Shown: piece after piece, positions 22,953 through 32,846 of the stretch | How positions within the stretch are numbered: the first letter of the stretch is position 1 | Layout of the letters: each line of letters starts with the position of its first letter | NCBI GenBank assembly: GCA_003559855.1 | Contig: PWJZ01000027.1 | Coordinates: 42,587 to 106,586 of the forward strand | DNA: 64,000 nt | From: Bacteroidales bacterium | GTDB taxonomy: Bacteria; Bacteroidota; Bacteroidia; Bacteroidales; UBA7960 | Direction: 5' to 3' | The notes under the pieces: model-generated | Told to the model about the DNA's origin: nothing | Seen by the model: only the letters and a program-made list of their open reading frames with translations | Databases searched by the model: none | Position numbers and translations under genes: made by a program

Positions 22953-23345
22953 ATGCCCCACCGGATCCAGGTATTGATGGTCGCAGGTACAATGACCGGC
23001 GTGACGGCTATGATGTTTGTTTATCTTTATATTTTGACATATTTGTATTATAAAGGAGTTTTTGGCAACATTGCAAACCTTATTTCAAAGGTCGGTAAAA
23101 TGGCTTTTGCCAACTACCTTAAACAATCAATAATCTGCACAACGCTATACTATTCATATGGTTTTGGACTTTATGGCAAGGTCAATTACCGGGAAGGTGT
23201 TTTGATTACGATAGCAATTTATATTGTTCAAATTATCTGGAGCTACTACTGGCTTAAGCACTTCAGGTTCGGTCCGTTTGAATGGCTGTGGCGTACACTT
23301 ACTTATGGTAAAAGACAACCAATGAGGCGTAAACAAAATGTGTGA
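22953..23345 (+). pseudogene. DUF418 family membrane protein, C-terminal fragment only
   Basis: VGKMAFANYLKQSIICTTLYYSYGFGLYGK...HFRFGPFEWLWRTLTYGKRQPM is the DUF418 C-terminus; no N-terminal half upstream. Confidence 0.6.
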
Positions 23346-23581
23346 GCGCTTTATCGAGTTTACAGAAATTTATTATAAAATTTTTAATAGTGAGTGATAA
23401 TGAACCACAGTAAATGAATCCCATTATTCGCTGCCGATTAACAAATATAAGCAGATAAAAAGTGCACTCCACGAAATTGCTTAGCAGCAAAGTTTCAACA
23501 AATTTTAACAGCATAAATGGGATTTATTTTTTATTTTTGCATAACAGCGATCGACCAAATGTCGCATGATGGAACTGCAAA

Positions 23582-24721
23582 ATGCTTAATAAAAGACTTC
23601 TCATAAAGAACTTACTATCTCACAACGACGAGAATACTTTCTACGACAAGAAAGAATCTCTGGATTTGAATACGCATGAGGGAAAGACGAAATTTTTGAA
23701 GCATGTATGCGCATTGAGCAATTCCAATCCCGGCAACAATTCATACCTGATAATAGGTGTTACCGACGAAACTAACGAGATAAAAGGTTTTGAGCTTATT
23801 GATGACAGCAAAGTACAGAACCTTATTAAAGCTGGCTTAAACAACCCGCCGTTGGTTAAGTATGAAAATATATATTTCCCCCATTTGTCTAAAAATAAAG
23901 CGGTAGGGTTGTTAACGATAAACCCTGAAAAAGATCTGACCACATTTAAGAAAACAATGGGAAAAGTTTTTTCCGGGACCGGATACTACAGGAAAGGAAG
24001 CAGTTCAATTCCATTGGATGAAGATTTTTCGATAGATCCGGCAAACAAAAGATCGGTTTCAGAAATTATAAACTTTTCAAATGTATCGTTCAAGCAGCTT
24101 CTTGATGATGTCTTTGATTTTTACAATACATGGGGAAAGAAATATAACCCGCAATATTTGGTTTTTAAAGACCAGTTCATTTTATGCTGGGCGGGTTATC
24201 AGACTGATTTCAAAGGTAAACGTGTATTGTCGGAAGTTGATATCAGAATTGTGAATGAAGGTTCAAAGTTGTTTTATTCACCCGAACAATTGGTGAATAT
24301 TTTCATATCTGATTCCGAATTTAAAGCAACCGAATATGTTATTCTCGGTTTTGATAAAAACCATAAACTTTATCCGCTTGAAACAACGAGCCTTAACTTT
24401 GATGATAATGGTCAATATTCTTTGAAAACGAAGGTTGTATTTGATTTTCCCGAATTTGATAAAGATCAGGTATACGATTTATACCAGAGAGCGAAAAATC
24501 TTGAGAAAAAACTAAAAAACGGATTGTCGGTCATTTCGGTTCAGAATAATTTACATCCGGAAGAGCTGGCTAATTATTTTCTGTTGTGTTATTTTAACGG
24601 TATTGATCAGGCAAAAAACGATCTGATCAATTCTGCAGATTACCTTGAGGGTGCAGCAGCCCAATACCATAAAGGATGTATGAGGATCCTGGAAAAAGCG
24701 GAAAATACAAACGGAAGGTAA
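23582..24721 (+). CDS. AlbA_2/Schlafen-type putative DNA-binding domain protein
   Basis: SLDLNTHEGKTKFLKHVCALSNSNPGNNSYLIIGVTDETNEIKGF. Confidence 0.75.
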   Translation: MLNKRLLIKNLLSHNDENTFYDKKESLDLNTHEGKTKFLKHVCALSNSNPGNNSYLIIGVTDETNEIKGFELIDDSKVQNLIKAGLNNPPLVKYENIYFPHLSKNKAVGLLTINPEKDLTTFKKTMGKVFSGTGYYRKGSSSIPLDEDFSIDPANKRSVSEIINFSNVSFKQLLDDVFDFYNTWGKKYNPQYLVFKDQFILCWAGYQTDFKGKRVLSEVDIRIVNEGSKLFYSPEQLVNIFISDSEFKATEYVILGFDKNHKLYPLETTSLNFDDNGQYSLKTKVVFDFPEFDKDQVYDLYQRAKNLEKKLKNGLSVISVQNNLHPEELANYFLLCYFNGIDQAKNDLINSADYLEGAAAQYHKGCMRILEKAENTNGR

Positions 24722-24810
24722 TGCCAATAAGTAAATATCTGATTGTTATTGATCTTTAAATTTGGCTATCTGCAACAGCTGTTTAAAGTTCATGTGCTGT
24801 AATATTTTCA

Positions 24811-27246
24811 TTAAAACACAAACCGCATTGATACAACCGACATGTCTCCTCTTGGCATCATGTAGTCGGGTCGTTTTACATATTGTATAAAATCGGGCAA
24901 GCCATCAACGAAGTCATTCAGATGAACCGTTAATTTTTCTTCAGGTTCGATATATATTGTCAGGAATATGCCTTCCTTGGGTGGGGCGAAGTATCTTAAG
25001 ATATGCCAGTTGTCTTCTCCGGTTGGCCTGAGCGGGTGTTTGGCAGTATAATCAAGGCTGATGCTGATATCCGAATTGCCGGCATTAAAATAAGCCGTCA
25101 TCCAATGTGCATTCTGCACTGTTTTCAAGTTTCTTTCTGTTTTCAGATGCAGTTTTAATATTCTTTTGTTGTCCGATATGGTGTCGGATAGCAGGCGGCA
25201 GGATGGTGCGGGCAAAGGTTGTGTTTTAGCGACAGCAGCCGGATATTCATTTGCGATGGTTGGAAAAATTTCGGTCATGTTGAAGGTACGGGGGCTTGTT
25301 GTGAGAAATTGTTTTGTCCATTCGTCGGGTTTGGGGTCGAGGGTAAGCCATAATGTTTTTCCTGTCAATCCGCTGGTGGCATATATTATGTTGTTTTGTT
25401 TTCTGTAGCGTTGATCATATTCAAGGTTAACAGATCCTTTAAGGATAAAAAACAGCCCGCATGCAAGGGCAACAGCGGGCACTGCCCATGGCTTCTGCCT
25501 GGTTATTATGTCCGTGTGCGGGATAAGCAGACCCATCATCAAGCCGATGATGATAATCGTAATAGCCGATGCCCAAATGCCCATTGCTGTCGAAATAATA
25601 TTGGTAAACACCGGATACCATAACAATACCGGAACGGCAAAAAGAAACAGCAAGAATACGTGGAGCAAAGAGTCCTTTTTCCGGTTGTTACTGAGAAAAA
25701 CAATACCGGGCGGTATCAGGCTGAACAATAAGGGCCAGGTGAACAGAAAGCTTGATCCCGCAGACAGGAGGCTTACCAGTATCATTAATATAGCCCATAC
25801 TGCCAATGCACCTGCCGATAAATTCCAGACAGATATTGGCTTACGGAAGAGGAAAAAGAGTATCAGGCAAATTGCAGCAGCAATAATTGTGTTAAAAAAG
25901 CTTATCTGACCGCTCCAGATCATTAAAAAGATAACCGTAATGAAAGCTGCCGCAAGCTGCCATAACTTTATGCCTCGCCCTGCTATGCTGAAAAACCCGA
26001 ATGAGAGTGCTGCCGCTAACCCGGCAAATCCTGTCAACAATGTTTGCCGGTTGTATTCAAGCAGTCTGAAATTATTACCGGGGTAGTACTGGGATATGAT
26101 ATTGTAAAGTACATCAACAAACACGTATAATATTAAAAGGTGTATCAAGAAGCCGATAAATCCAGATAAAAGCTGTTTTATGTTGAGGAAGCCGTTTTTA
26201 AACCCGGCAAATAAAACCACAGCAAATATCAGCGATATTAATATTGCAACAGGTAATACCATGCTATAGGGGTAGTATGCAAATCCGTAGCCTATAGTGT
26301 TGAAATATACTGCATTTTGTTCGGAGTAAAGGTCTGCAGTGATGTTGCCGAGATGCAATGCAAGTGATTTTATGTAAGATCCGTGATGTTGCACAGATCT
26401 CAGGTCGGTATTTTCAATGTTGTCGCCTGCGGTGTGATAGTCAAACTCATTTTCAATATATGCAAAGTTCAATCCCTGGTAGCCTCTATGTTTGAAGGCG
26501 CAGAAGTCGGTACCGAATCTCATACGTCTGTATAGTTCATAGCTGAGCGAGTTGGCGGCGGGGTAGGGGGCTGCCATTGCAAATTCGCCTATCATGTTCA
26601 GGTTGTTGTATCCTGTTTCAAACATTATACTTTGTCCTTTGGTGCCTCTTGCTTCGAGGTTAATAACGGCATAAATATCTTCAGCCCACGGATGTTGCTG
26701 GAGAAAGGCTTTGGCTCCCAGCAGTCCTATTTCCTCGGCGTCGGTAAAAAGAAAAATAAGATCGTTCTCCGGTGGAGGGTGGTGTTTCAGGAGTCTAATA
26801 AGTTCCAGCATAGCAGCTACCGCTGCTCCATTGTCGGAAGCGCCGTAAGCATCTCCAACGGTATCATAATGTCCGGTGAATAATATGGCTCGTCCGCTAC
26901 CAGTGCCGCTGATACGTGTCATAACATTTCCAAGGGTTGCCGCCCTTTGTAGCCGCGGATCATAAAAACCCGCCAGTTGAAGTTGTGGCTCAAAACCCAT
27001 TAATTCAATCTGTTTCATTATATAGTGCCGAACATCCTCGTTGGCTGCACTGCCAACAGGGTTTTTTTGCGATGCAATATACAGCAGGTGTTCAAAAGCA
27101 CGCTCCGCTGAAAAAACCTTGTCAGGAGCATCAGAATAAACAACAGGCGGAGGTGTGTTGAGACGAAAAGAAATAATAACCGTAACAAGCATAACCATTA
27201 ACAGTGATATGCCTTTTATCTGGGGTATATGACCGGTGTGTTTCAT
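24811..27246 (-). CDS. M28 family metallopeptidase with C-terminal multi-TM region
   Basis: ILFTGHYDTVGDAYGASDNGAAVAAMLE, FLFTDAEEIGLLGAKAF; start placed at internal MKHTGHI. Confidence 0.88.
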   Translation of the reverse strand: MKHTGHIPQIKGISLLMVMLVTVIISFRLNTPPPVVYSDAPDKVFSAERAFEHLLYIASQKNPVGSAANEDVRHYIMKQIELMGFEPQLQLAGFYDPRLQRAATLGNVMTRISGTGSGRAILFTGHYDTVGDAYGASDNGAAVAAMLELIRLLKHHPPPENDLIFLFTDAEEIGLLGAKAFLQQHPWAEDIYAVINLEARGTKGQSIMFETGYNNLNMIGEFAMAAPYPAANSLSYELYRRMRFGTDFCAFKHRGYQGLNFAYIENEFDYHTAGDNIENTDLRSVQHHGSYIKSLALHLGNITADLYSEQNAVYFNTIGYGFAYYPYSMVLPVAILISLIFAVVLFAGFKNGFLNIKQLLSGFIGFLIHLLILYVFVDVLYNIISQYYPGNNFRLLEYNRQTLLTGFAGLAAALSFGFFSIAGRGIKLWQLAAAFITVIFLMIWSGQISFFNTIIAAAICLILFFLFRKPISVWNLSAGALAVWAILMILVSLLSAGSSFLFTWPLLFSLIPPGIVFLSNNRKKDSLLHVFLLFLFAVPVLLWYPVFTNIISTAMGIWASAITIIIIGLMMGLLIPHTDIITRQKPWAVPAVALACGLFFILKGSVNLEYDQRYRKQNNIIYATSGLTGKTLWLTLDPKPDEWTKQFLTTSPRTFNMTEIFPTIANEYPAAVAKTQPLPAPSCRLLSDTISDNKRILKLHLKTERNLKTVQNAHWMTAYFNAGNSDISISLDYTAKHPLRPTGEDNWHILRYFAPPKEGIFLTIYIEPEEKLTVHLNDFVDGLPDFIQYVKRPDYMMPRGDMSVVSMRFVF

Positions 27247-27368
27247 AAACAATATTATCTTGTTAATGATTAAATGATTTGTCAACAGTTCGGGAAACAA
27301 AATAAGGCTTTTTTGTCGAAAAACGCTATTGTTCCGGTCATTTATTTATAAGTAACGGATTTTGGTAT

Positions 27369-27404
27369 AAAAAAACCCCGGCAAATAATAAAAAATGCCG
27401 GGGT
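27369..27404 (-). terminator. Rho-independent terminator of the encapsulin operon
   Basis: CCCCGGCA-N12-TGCCGGGG stem (8 bp) followed on the minus strand by a T tract. Confidence 0.85.
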
Positions 27405-27424
27405 AACAATGAAAAAAGAAAAGT

Positions 27425-28216
27425 TTATTCAAAAACTATAACAGCTTTTGGTTCCAATATTTTAAAAGTAAATGATTCGGTAAAATATAGATGTACGGTT
27501 TTATTATTATGGCTTTCGTAACCAATTGACAGGTCTTGTCCGATTACTAGTTTGAAATCCCCTCCACGTTCTGATACAAGGTATGCATCTTTAACAAAGG
27601 GAGCCATGATGATTGATCCGCCGAGCATATTTTCAAGTCTTTTTGTCAGTGGGTAGCCTTGTACGAAGCTTTGTACTTTCTGCCATTTATCAGCACTAAG
27701 TACAAGTGAGTAGGGTCCTTCGACCGAACCTTGTTTCATTTGGGCTATTCCTTTGGTAACAGCCGGTAATATTTCGCTGTTGTTATCTGGGAAAGATATT
27801 TTATCAAAGTCTGATGATTCTTTCAAGCCTTTAATATTAGCTTGCTTGAATCCTTCATATATTACATTCTCTTCAAATTGTGCTATCTTTCTTGCTGCTT
27901 CTTCAAGGTTTTCAAGCTCTATATCTTCGCATCCGCGTTCTGTATTATCAAGTTCCCAAATATTGAGTTCGAAAGGAAGGCGGCTTTCTATCAACGGTAT
28001 AACCTGATTAATGCCAAACTTTACATCACCTTTTTGATTTGCAGGTACCTTTAGCCTGCCTTCCGACAATGCAGCATAATCCCATCCTTTAGGACCTTCC
28101 ACATCTACAAATTTTCTTGCCGATAAAACTGATTTTAATACATCTGCGGCAGTTTCATTGATCTCATCCCAGGCTTTGCCTGAAATAGGTGCTAATGATT
28201 TTCTTAATATATCCAT
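27425..28216 (-). CDS. family 1 encapsulin nanocompartment shell protein
   Basis: MDILRKSLAPISGKAWDEINETAADVLKSVLSARKFVDVEGPKGWDYAALSEGRL; linocin-M18/CFP29-like fold sequence; adjacent EncFtn cargo. Confidence 0.92.
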   Translation of the reverse strand: MDILRKSLAPISGKAWDEINETAADVLKSVLSARKFVDVEGPKGWDYAALSEGRLKVPANQKGDVKFGINQVIPLIESRLPFELNIWELDNTERGCEDIELENLEEAARKIAQFEENVIYEGFKQANIKGLKESSDFDKISFPDNNSEILPAVTKGIAQMKQGSVEGPYSLVLSADKWQKVQSFVQGYPLTKRLENMLGGSIIMAPFVKDAYLVSERGGDFKLVIGQDLSIGYESHNNKTVHLYFTESFTFKILEPKAVIVFE

Positions 28217-28228
28217 AATTTCCTCCTC

Positions 28229-28582
28229 TTATTTTTTAATTTTTCCAATGTTTAATGAATCAGAACCGGAGCTTGATTCGTTTTCGTCATGGTCATGATC
28301 GCCGTGGTGAGCTATTGGGCCTTCTTTGAAAAGGTATGTGCGAAGTTCTTCATCCCATCCCGGCATGTTTCTTCTGAGCCATTCAATAGCCATACAGGCA
28401 TGCTCTATTTCTTCATCACGGTTGTGAGCCATAATTTCTTTTAGTTCGGGATCGTCCGAAGCAACTACTCGCTGATGATACCAGTCAACAGCTTCAATCT
28501 CTTCCTTAAGGCTGTTCAAAGCCCTCGAAAAATTCCGCGCCTCCGAATTGAGTTCATTTACAGGTTCATGATAATTCGACAT
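28229..28582 (-). CDS. encapsulated ferritin-like protein (EncFtn) with C-terminal cargo-loading peptide
   Basis: LKEEIEAVDWYHQRVVASDDPELKEIMAHNRDEEIEHACMAIEWLRR ExxH-type ferroxidase helices; C-terminal DSLNIGKIKK resembles encapsulin targeting tails. Confidence 0.92.
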   Translation of the reverse strand: MSNYHEPVNELNSEARNFSRALNSLKEEIEAVDWYHQRVVASDDPELKEIMAHNRDEEIEHACMAIEWLRRNMPGWDEELRTYLFKEGPIAHHGDHDHDENESSSGSDSLNIGKIKK

Positions 28583-28620
28583 AATATTGTTTTTTATGGT
28601 TTGTAATTTAATTTGATTTA

Positions 28621-28654
28621 CAAATATAATAGTTTAACAAAACTATCTCACAAA
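28621..28654 (-). promoter_or_regulatory. Bacteroidota-type promoter of the EncFtn-encapsulin operon
   Basis: Minus strand TTTG-N22-TATATTTG (-33/-7 TAnnTTTG consensus) upstream of EncFtn. Confidence 0.5.
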
Positions 28655-28794
28655 TGTTTTTTTATAAAATGCTTTTTAATTTGCCCCTCATGAAGTTTTT
28701 TTGTTGTTAAAGGCTGTTTTGTGAAGAGATATCTATTTTTTATAATTTTGCCAATATTATAATTAATAATTTTAGAAAGTTTATCTGAGCGATT

Positions 28795-29340
28795 ATGAAA
28801 GATTTTTTGGAACTTGCCAATATTCGTGAAAGTGTGCGGCGCTACAAGGACGTTAAAGTGGAAAGGGAAAAGTTAGATAAGATCATTGAAGCATGCCGTC
28901 TGGCGCCGTCGGCCTGCAATTCACAACCGTGGAAATTTGTGGTGGTTGATGATCCGGAACTAAAGGATAAGGTGGCAGAAGCATCTTACGGACGGCTATT
29001 GAGATTCAACCGGTTTGCAATTCAGGCACCGGTGATAGTTGCACTTGTCGTTGAAAAGCCCACTTGGCTGGCAAAAATAGGAGGAGGTATAAAAGACAAG
29101 GATTTTCCCGTAATGGATAACGGTATTGTGGCATCATATTTTTGCCTTCAGGCCGCTGAACTTGATCTGGGCACATGTATGCTGGGTTGGTTTGACGAAA
29201 AAAAGGTAAAAGAGTTGCTCAATATACCGGAGTCGAAACGCGTCTCGCTATTGATCACCCTCGGATATCCCGCCAAAGACAGGAGAAAAAAGATCAGGAA
29301 GAGCATGGATGAGATACGTGCATATAACGGCTATGTGTAA
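28795..29340 (+). CDS. nitroreductase family protein
   Basis: RESVRRYKDVKVEREKLDKIIEACRLAPSACNSQPWKFVVV. Confidence 0.9.
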   Translation: MKDFLELANIRESVRRYKDVKVEREKLDKIIEACRLAPSACNSQPWKFVVVDDPELKDKVAEASYGRLLRFNRFAIQAPVIVALVVEKPTWLAKIGGGIKDKDFPVMDNGIVASYFCLQAAELDLGTCMLGWFDEKKVKELLNIPESKRVSLLITLGYPAKDRRKKIRKSMDEIRAYNGYV

Positions 29341-29434
29341 ATTAGTCGAATCCCGACTTTGCAGCAATCCTTACTGGATGAACAGATATATTTCACTGTT
29401 TGAAAAATCAGTCGGAGTGCGACTATATTATTTA

Positions 29435-31273
29435 TTATAGTGTTTCGGCTTCCTTCATCAAACCAAGTTCTTCAATTTTATCCTTGGTTACTACACCCTT
29501 GTAATCCCATTTTCTCAGCATGTAATATTCATCGAGCATTTCATCAATTCTGACGGTAGTACCTTTGGAATGTCCGAATTTAAAGGGTTCGTTCAATATT
29601 CTGCCGGGCAGGGTATCGTCTTTTCTGGTAAATCCTTCGCGGTTATTGAATAGCCTTTCAAGGTTCCATATTCTTTCACCTTTTTTGATCATTTCTTTTC
29701 CCGGTGTTTGGATGCCAGTAACTGCCGACCACAACATGGCGTAATGGTCGGGGTTGATTGCAAATTGTGTAAATATGCATGCACCCAAAGAATCAATAAC
29801 CGCTGTGTTATCCTGAAACAGTTTTACCAATCCCGGTTTGCCTTGTGCAGTGAACCGGTCAATTTCAAAGGGTGTAGCAATAGCTTCGGCACCTGCCAGG
29901 TATCCTCTCAGGTGGCAGCCTCCCCTGTTACAGGTAGCATAAGATATAGCCATTCCTTTAAGGCCGCGGGGATCATAAGCCGGCAATTCCAGTCCTTTTA
30001 CACTCATTGAAAGCTCCGGATGGCCATATTTTTCCGCAAGCCTTTTTGAACCTGAGCCTAATATTTTTCCTATCCCCTGGGCTTTGCCGATCTTTTCCGA
30101 AAGGGTTACAACAGCATCGCCATCGCCAAATCTGAGTTGCTTGCCAATAGCCTCGCGCATAAGTTCGTTGGTTTTCTTATCAAAAAAACCTTTTTCAGAA
30201 AGCTCCATGGCGCACGCTATGGTACTTCCCGTTGTAATAGTGTCAAGACCGTACTTGTTGCAGTTATAGTTGGCGTGAATTATTTTTTCAAGGGCATCGA
30301 CCATGCATAAACCACCGAAAGCCCAGATTGTTTCATATTCAGGACCTTTGCCTTTTGCTTTTACGGTTTGTGTGATCCTTGCGCATCCTATGGGGCAGCC
30401 GTAGCAAGGAGAGCGTTTTACAAAGTGAAGCTCTTTAAAGGTTTGGGGCGAAGTAGAGGGATAATTCAAAAATACTCCGTTCTGGAAGTTTTTTGTTGGA
30501 TAGGCTCCTATGTTATTTACTACATTAACAAGAACCGGTGTGCCGTACTCCTTAAGTATGTCCTTGGTTAAAGGAGCTTCGCCAATAAATTTACGCCATT
30601 CTCTGATAGCTTCTTTAACGGCTTTTTTATTGGCAACCGGGGTTTTTGTGTTGCCCTGAACAATGACAGCCTTGAGCTTTTTGGAACCGACGACAGCTCC
30701 TAAGCCGGAACGGCCTGCCGCATGGTTCCTTTCATTCATTATTGAGGCGAACAAAACCTGCTTTTCACCGGCTGTGCCAATGCATGCTATACCTGCTTTT
30801 TCATCACATTCGTTTGATAAAATATCTGTAGTATGATGAGCATCCTTTCCCCAAATTTCGGAAGCGTCACGGATTTCTGCTTTCCGGTTGTTTACAAAAA
30901 GATAGACGGGGCTTGAAGATTTACCTTCTATTGCTATCATATCAAAGCCGGTGGCTTTAAGCGCATAGCCGAAATGACCGCCCGAGCTCGAGCTAGTTAT
31001 GGTACCTGATAAGGGCGCTTTGGTAACCACGGTATAACGGCTTGTGGTGGGTGCATCAATACCGTTTAAAGCTCCGGTAGCAAAAAATAACTTGTTATCC
31101 TCACCCAGCGGGTCGCAATTTTTTGGCGTTTCATCAAAAAGGTATTTAACTCCCAATCCTCTGCCGCCAATGTATTTTATTATCGTTTCTTCAGGTATAT
31201 CTTCTATGCTGGTTCGGCGGTCAGTAAGATTTACCCTTAAAAGTTTGCCGTGATAACCGCCTTTTATTTCCAT
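29435..31273 (-). CDS. tungsten-dependent aldehyde:ferredoxin oxidoreductase (AOR) family
   Basis: YIGGRGLGVKYLFDE, CYGCPIGCARI and NRGGCHLRGYLAGAE motifs of AOR. Confidence 0.92.
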   Translation of the reverse strand: MEIKGGYHGKLLRVNLTDRRTSIEDIPEETIIKYIGGRGLGVKYLFDETPKNCDPLGEDNKLFFATGALNGIDAPTTSRYTVVTKAPLSGTITSSSSGGHFGYALKATGFDMIAIEGKSSSPVYLFVNNRKAEIRDASEIWGKDAHHTTDILSNECDEKAGIACIGTAGEKQVLFASIMNERNHAAGRSGLGAVVGSKKLKAVIVQGNTKTPVANKKAVKEAIREWRKFIGEAPLTKDILKEYGTPVLVNVVNNIGAYPTKNFQNGVFLNYPSTSPQTFKELHFVKRSPCYGCPIGCARITQTVKAKGKGPEYETIWAFGGLCMVDALEKIIHANYNCNKYGLDTITTGSTIACAMELSEKGFFDKKTNELMREAIGKQLRFGDGDAVVTLSEKIGKAQGIGKILGSGSKRLAEKYGHPELSMSVKGLELPAYDPRGLKGMAISYATCNRGGCHLRGYLAGAEAIATPFEIDRFTAQGKPGLVKLFQDNTAVIDSLGACIFTQFAINPDHYAMLWSAVTGIQTPGKEMIKKGERIWNLERLFNNREGFTRKDDTLPGRILNEPFKFGHSKGTTVRIDEMLDEYYMLRKWDYKGVVTKDKIEELGLMKEAETL

Positions 31274-31410
31274 TAGTTTATATTTTTATTATGCAATGAT
31301 ATGTGTTAAATTTTTATTGCCGGTTGCTGTTTTGCTAACTGCCGGTCACCGGTCTTTATTCATTGGTTTTGAGCTTCGTGTTCTGATTTTTGGCTTTATG
31401 ACCCAACTAA

Positions 31411-32361
31411 TCAAAAATCTTTATTTTTCAGATAATGGTTGTGCATGCACTTCCTGCAGCGGCTGTTTGCTTCTTCTTTTAGTTCCGCACGTTGTTTGGC
31501 ATTATATAAGAAGGGGCATATCTTACAGGGGATTATACCGGTTTTCAGCCATTCTTCGGGTGCATGAGCGAGCCATCCGAATGTTGAAATTATATTAAGG
31601 GGTGAGCTGGTGCCAATGCGGAACAGGCCGGGGTTTTGGAGTTCTTTTTTTTTGGCGCCTGCGTATATCAGTCTCATGGCTGTCATTGCATCGGAAACAC
31701 CTCCCGCAGCCTTAACACCCCTGTTGTCGCCAACCACCTCGCGCATTATCCTAATATGTTCAGGTAAAGCGCCGTAAGCATCCATGCCGGTCGAATTTTT
31801 TATAAAAGATGCTTTTGACCCGACAAACAACTCGCACATTCTATATAGCTCTTTAACGGTCAGCTCGGACGACCTGATTATGACCTTGACTTTCTCTCCG
31901 TCGGCGGCATCACAAACCGCATTTATCTCCCCAAGGGTATATTGAGGGTTTTTCTTGAAGCGCCCAACGTTGACAACCATATCAAACTCAATATTTCCTT
32001 TACCCTCTCCGCGCAATTGACGACTTTTTGCTACAACATGCTCTGTTTGTAATGCTTTCATTTCAATGTCAAGTTTTCCCAATGGGAAATCTATAACATA
32101 ACATTCCCTGATGCCGGAACCCTTTAAGGCTTTCGGCAATATATCAATAACTTCCACAGGATTGACGCATACGGAAGCACACTTTAAAGATTTTGCCCAA
32201 TCAGCCATTTTCAGAATCCCGGCTTCCTGTGTGTCAGCTTTCAAATCGGTAATGTCAAGAAAAGAAGCAAGCCTGGCAGTGGTAAAAGAGTCAATCAAAA
32301 TTTTCATCTCATCAATTGGAAATGTAACTAAGGGCGTTTTTTTTATGGTTGTTGCTGCCAT
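31411..32361 (-). CDS. deoC: deoxyribose-phosphate aldolase (DeoC/LacD-type) with Cys-rich C-terminal extension
   Basis: FIKNSTGMDAYG and GVKAAGGVSDAMTAM active-site regions; C-terminal CKICPFLY...CRKCMHNH. Confidence 0.85.
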   Translation of the reverse strand: MAATTIKKTPLVTFPIDEMKILIDSFTTARLASFLDITDLKADTQEAGILKMADWAKSLKCASVCVNPVEVIDILPKALKGSGIRECYVIDFPLGKLDIEMKALQTEHVVAKSRQLRGEGKGNIEFDMVVNVGRFKKNPQYTLGEINAVCDAADGEKVKVIIRSSELTVKELYRMCELFVGSKASFIKNSTGMDAYGALPEHIRIMREVVGDNRGVKAAGGVSDAMTAMRLIYAGAKKKELQNPGLFRIGTSSPLNIISTFGWLAHAPEEWLKTGIIPCKICPFLYNAKQRAELKEEANSRCRKCMHNHYLKNKDF

Positions 32362-32846
32362 ATATATAGTATGATTAATATGTACAAGCTATTTGATTTT
32401 TTGTAAAACTACAAAAAAATATGCTTATGATATTATTAACGTTTTTTCAAACCGCTTTTGTACAAAACAAATGTAAAGCTTATAATTTGCTTCAGGAAAA
32501 TGAATTTGGTTATTAGTTTATATTTACTTAACTTTGTTTTTTCTTAAAAAAAAAAGTACAACTGACATGTTATTATGCAAGCTCTTTTAAAAATATAATG
32601 GCTTCAGCAATGTGAAACCAGTGGTTATGCATACTTTAAATTTTTGTATATTACTCTGAAGATAAATTAAACGATACTCGAATTATCTTGCTTGCATTTA
32701 AAAATTATATAACATGTTTTTCCTTTAAATAACGAGGGCTTTAAAAAATTAATTATATTTTTTTACAATTATAATTGATGAAAATGTTATGTTTCGAAAA
32801 ATAGAATTGTTTTTATAATTCAGAAGTATAAATACATTTCAAGCGA

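Noticed and set aside
31296-31598. 100-aa + strand ORF with Cys-rich segment
   Set aside because: The Cys-rich part is antisense to the DeoC C-terminus and the rest is intergenic; no ribosome-binding or family evidence
32362-32846. Possible cobalamin or SAM riboswitch upstream of metH
   Set aside because: Read through the spacer; no recognisable B12-box or SAM-I/II core, only AT-rich sequence and poly-A/T tracts. Rfam would be needed to exclude divergent forms.
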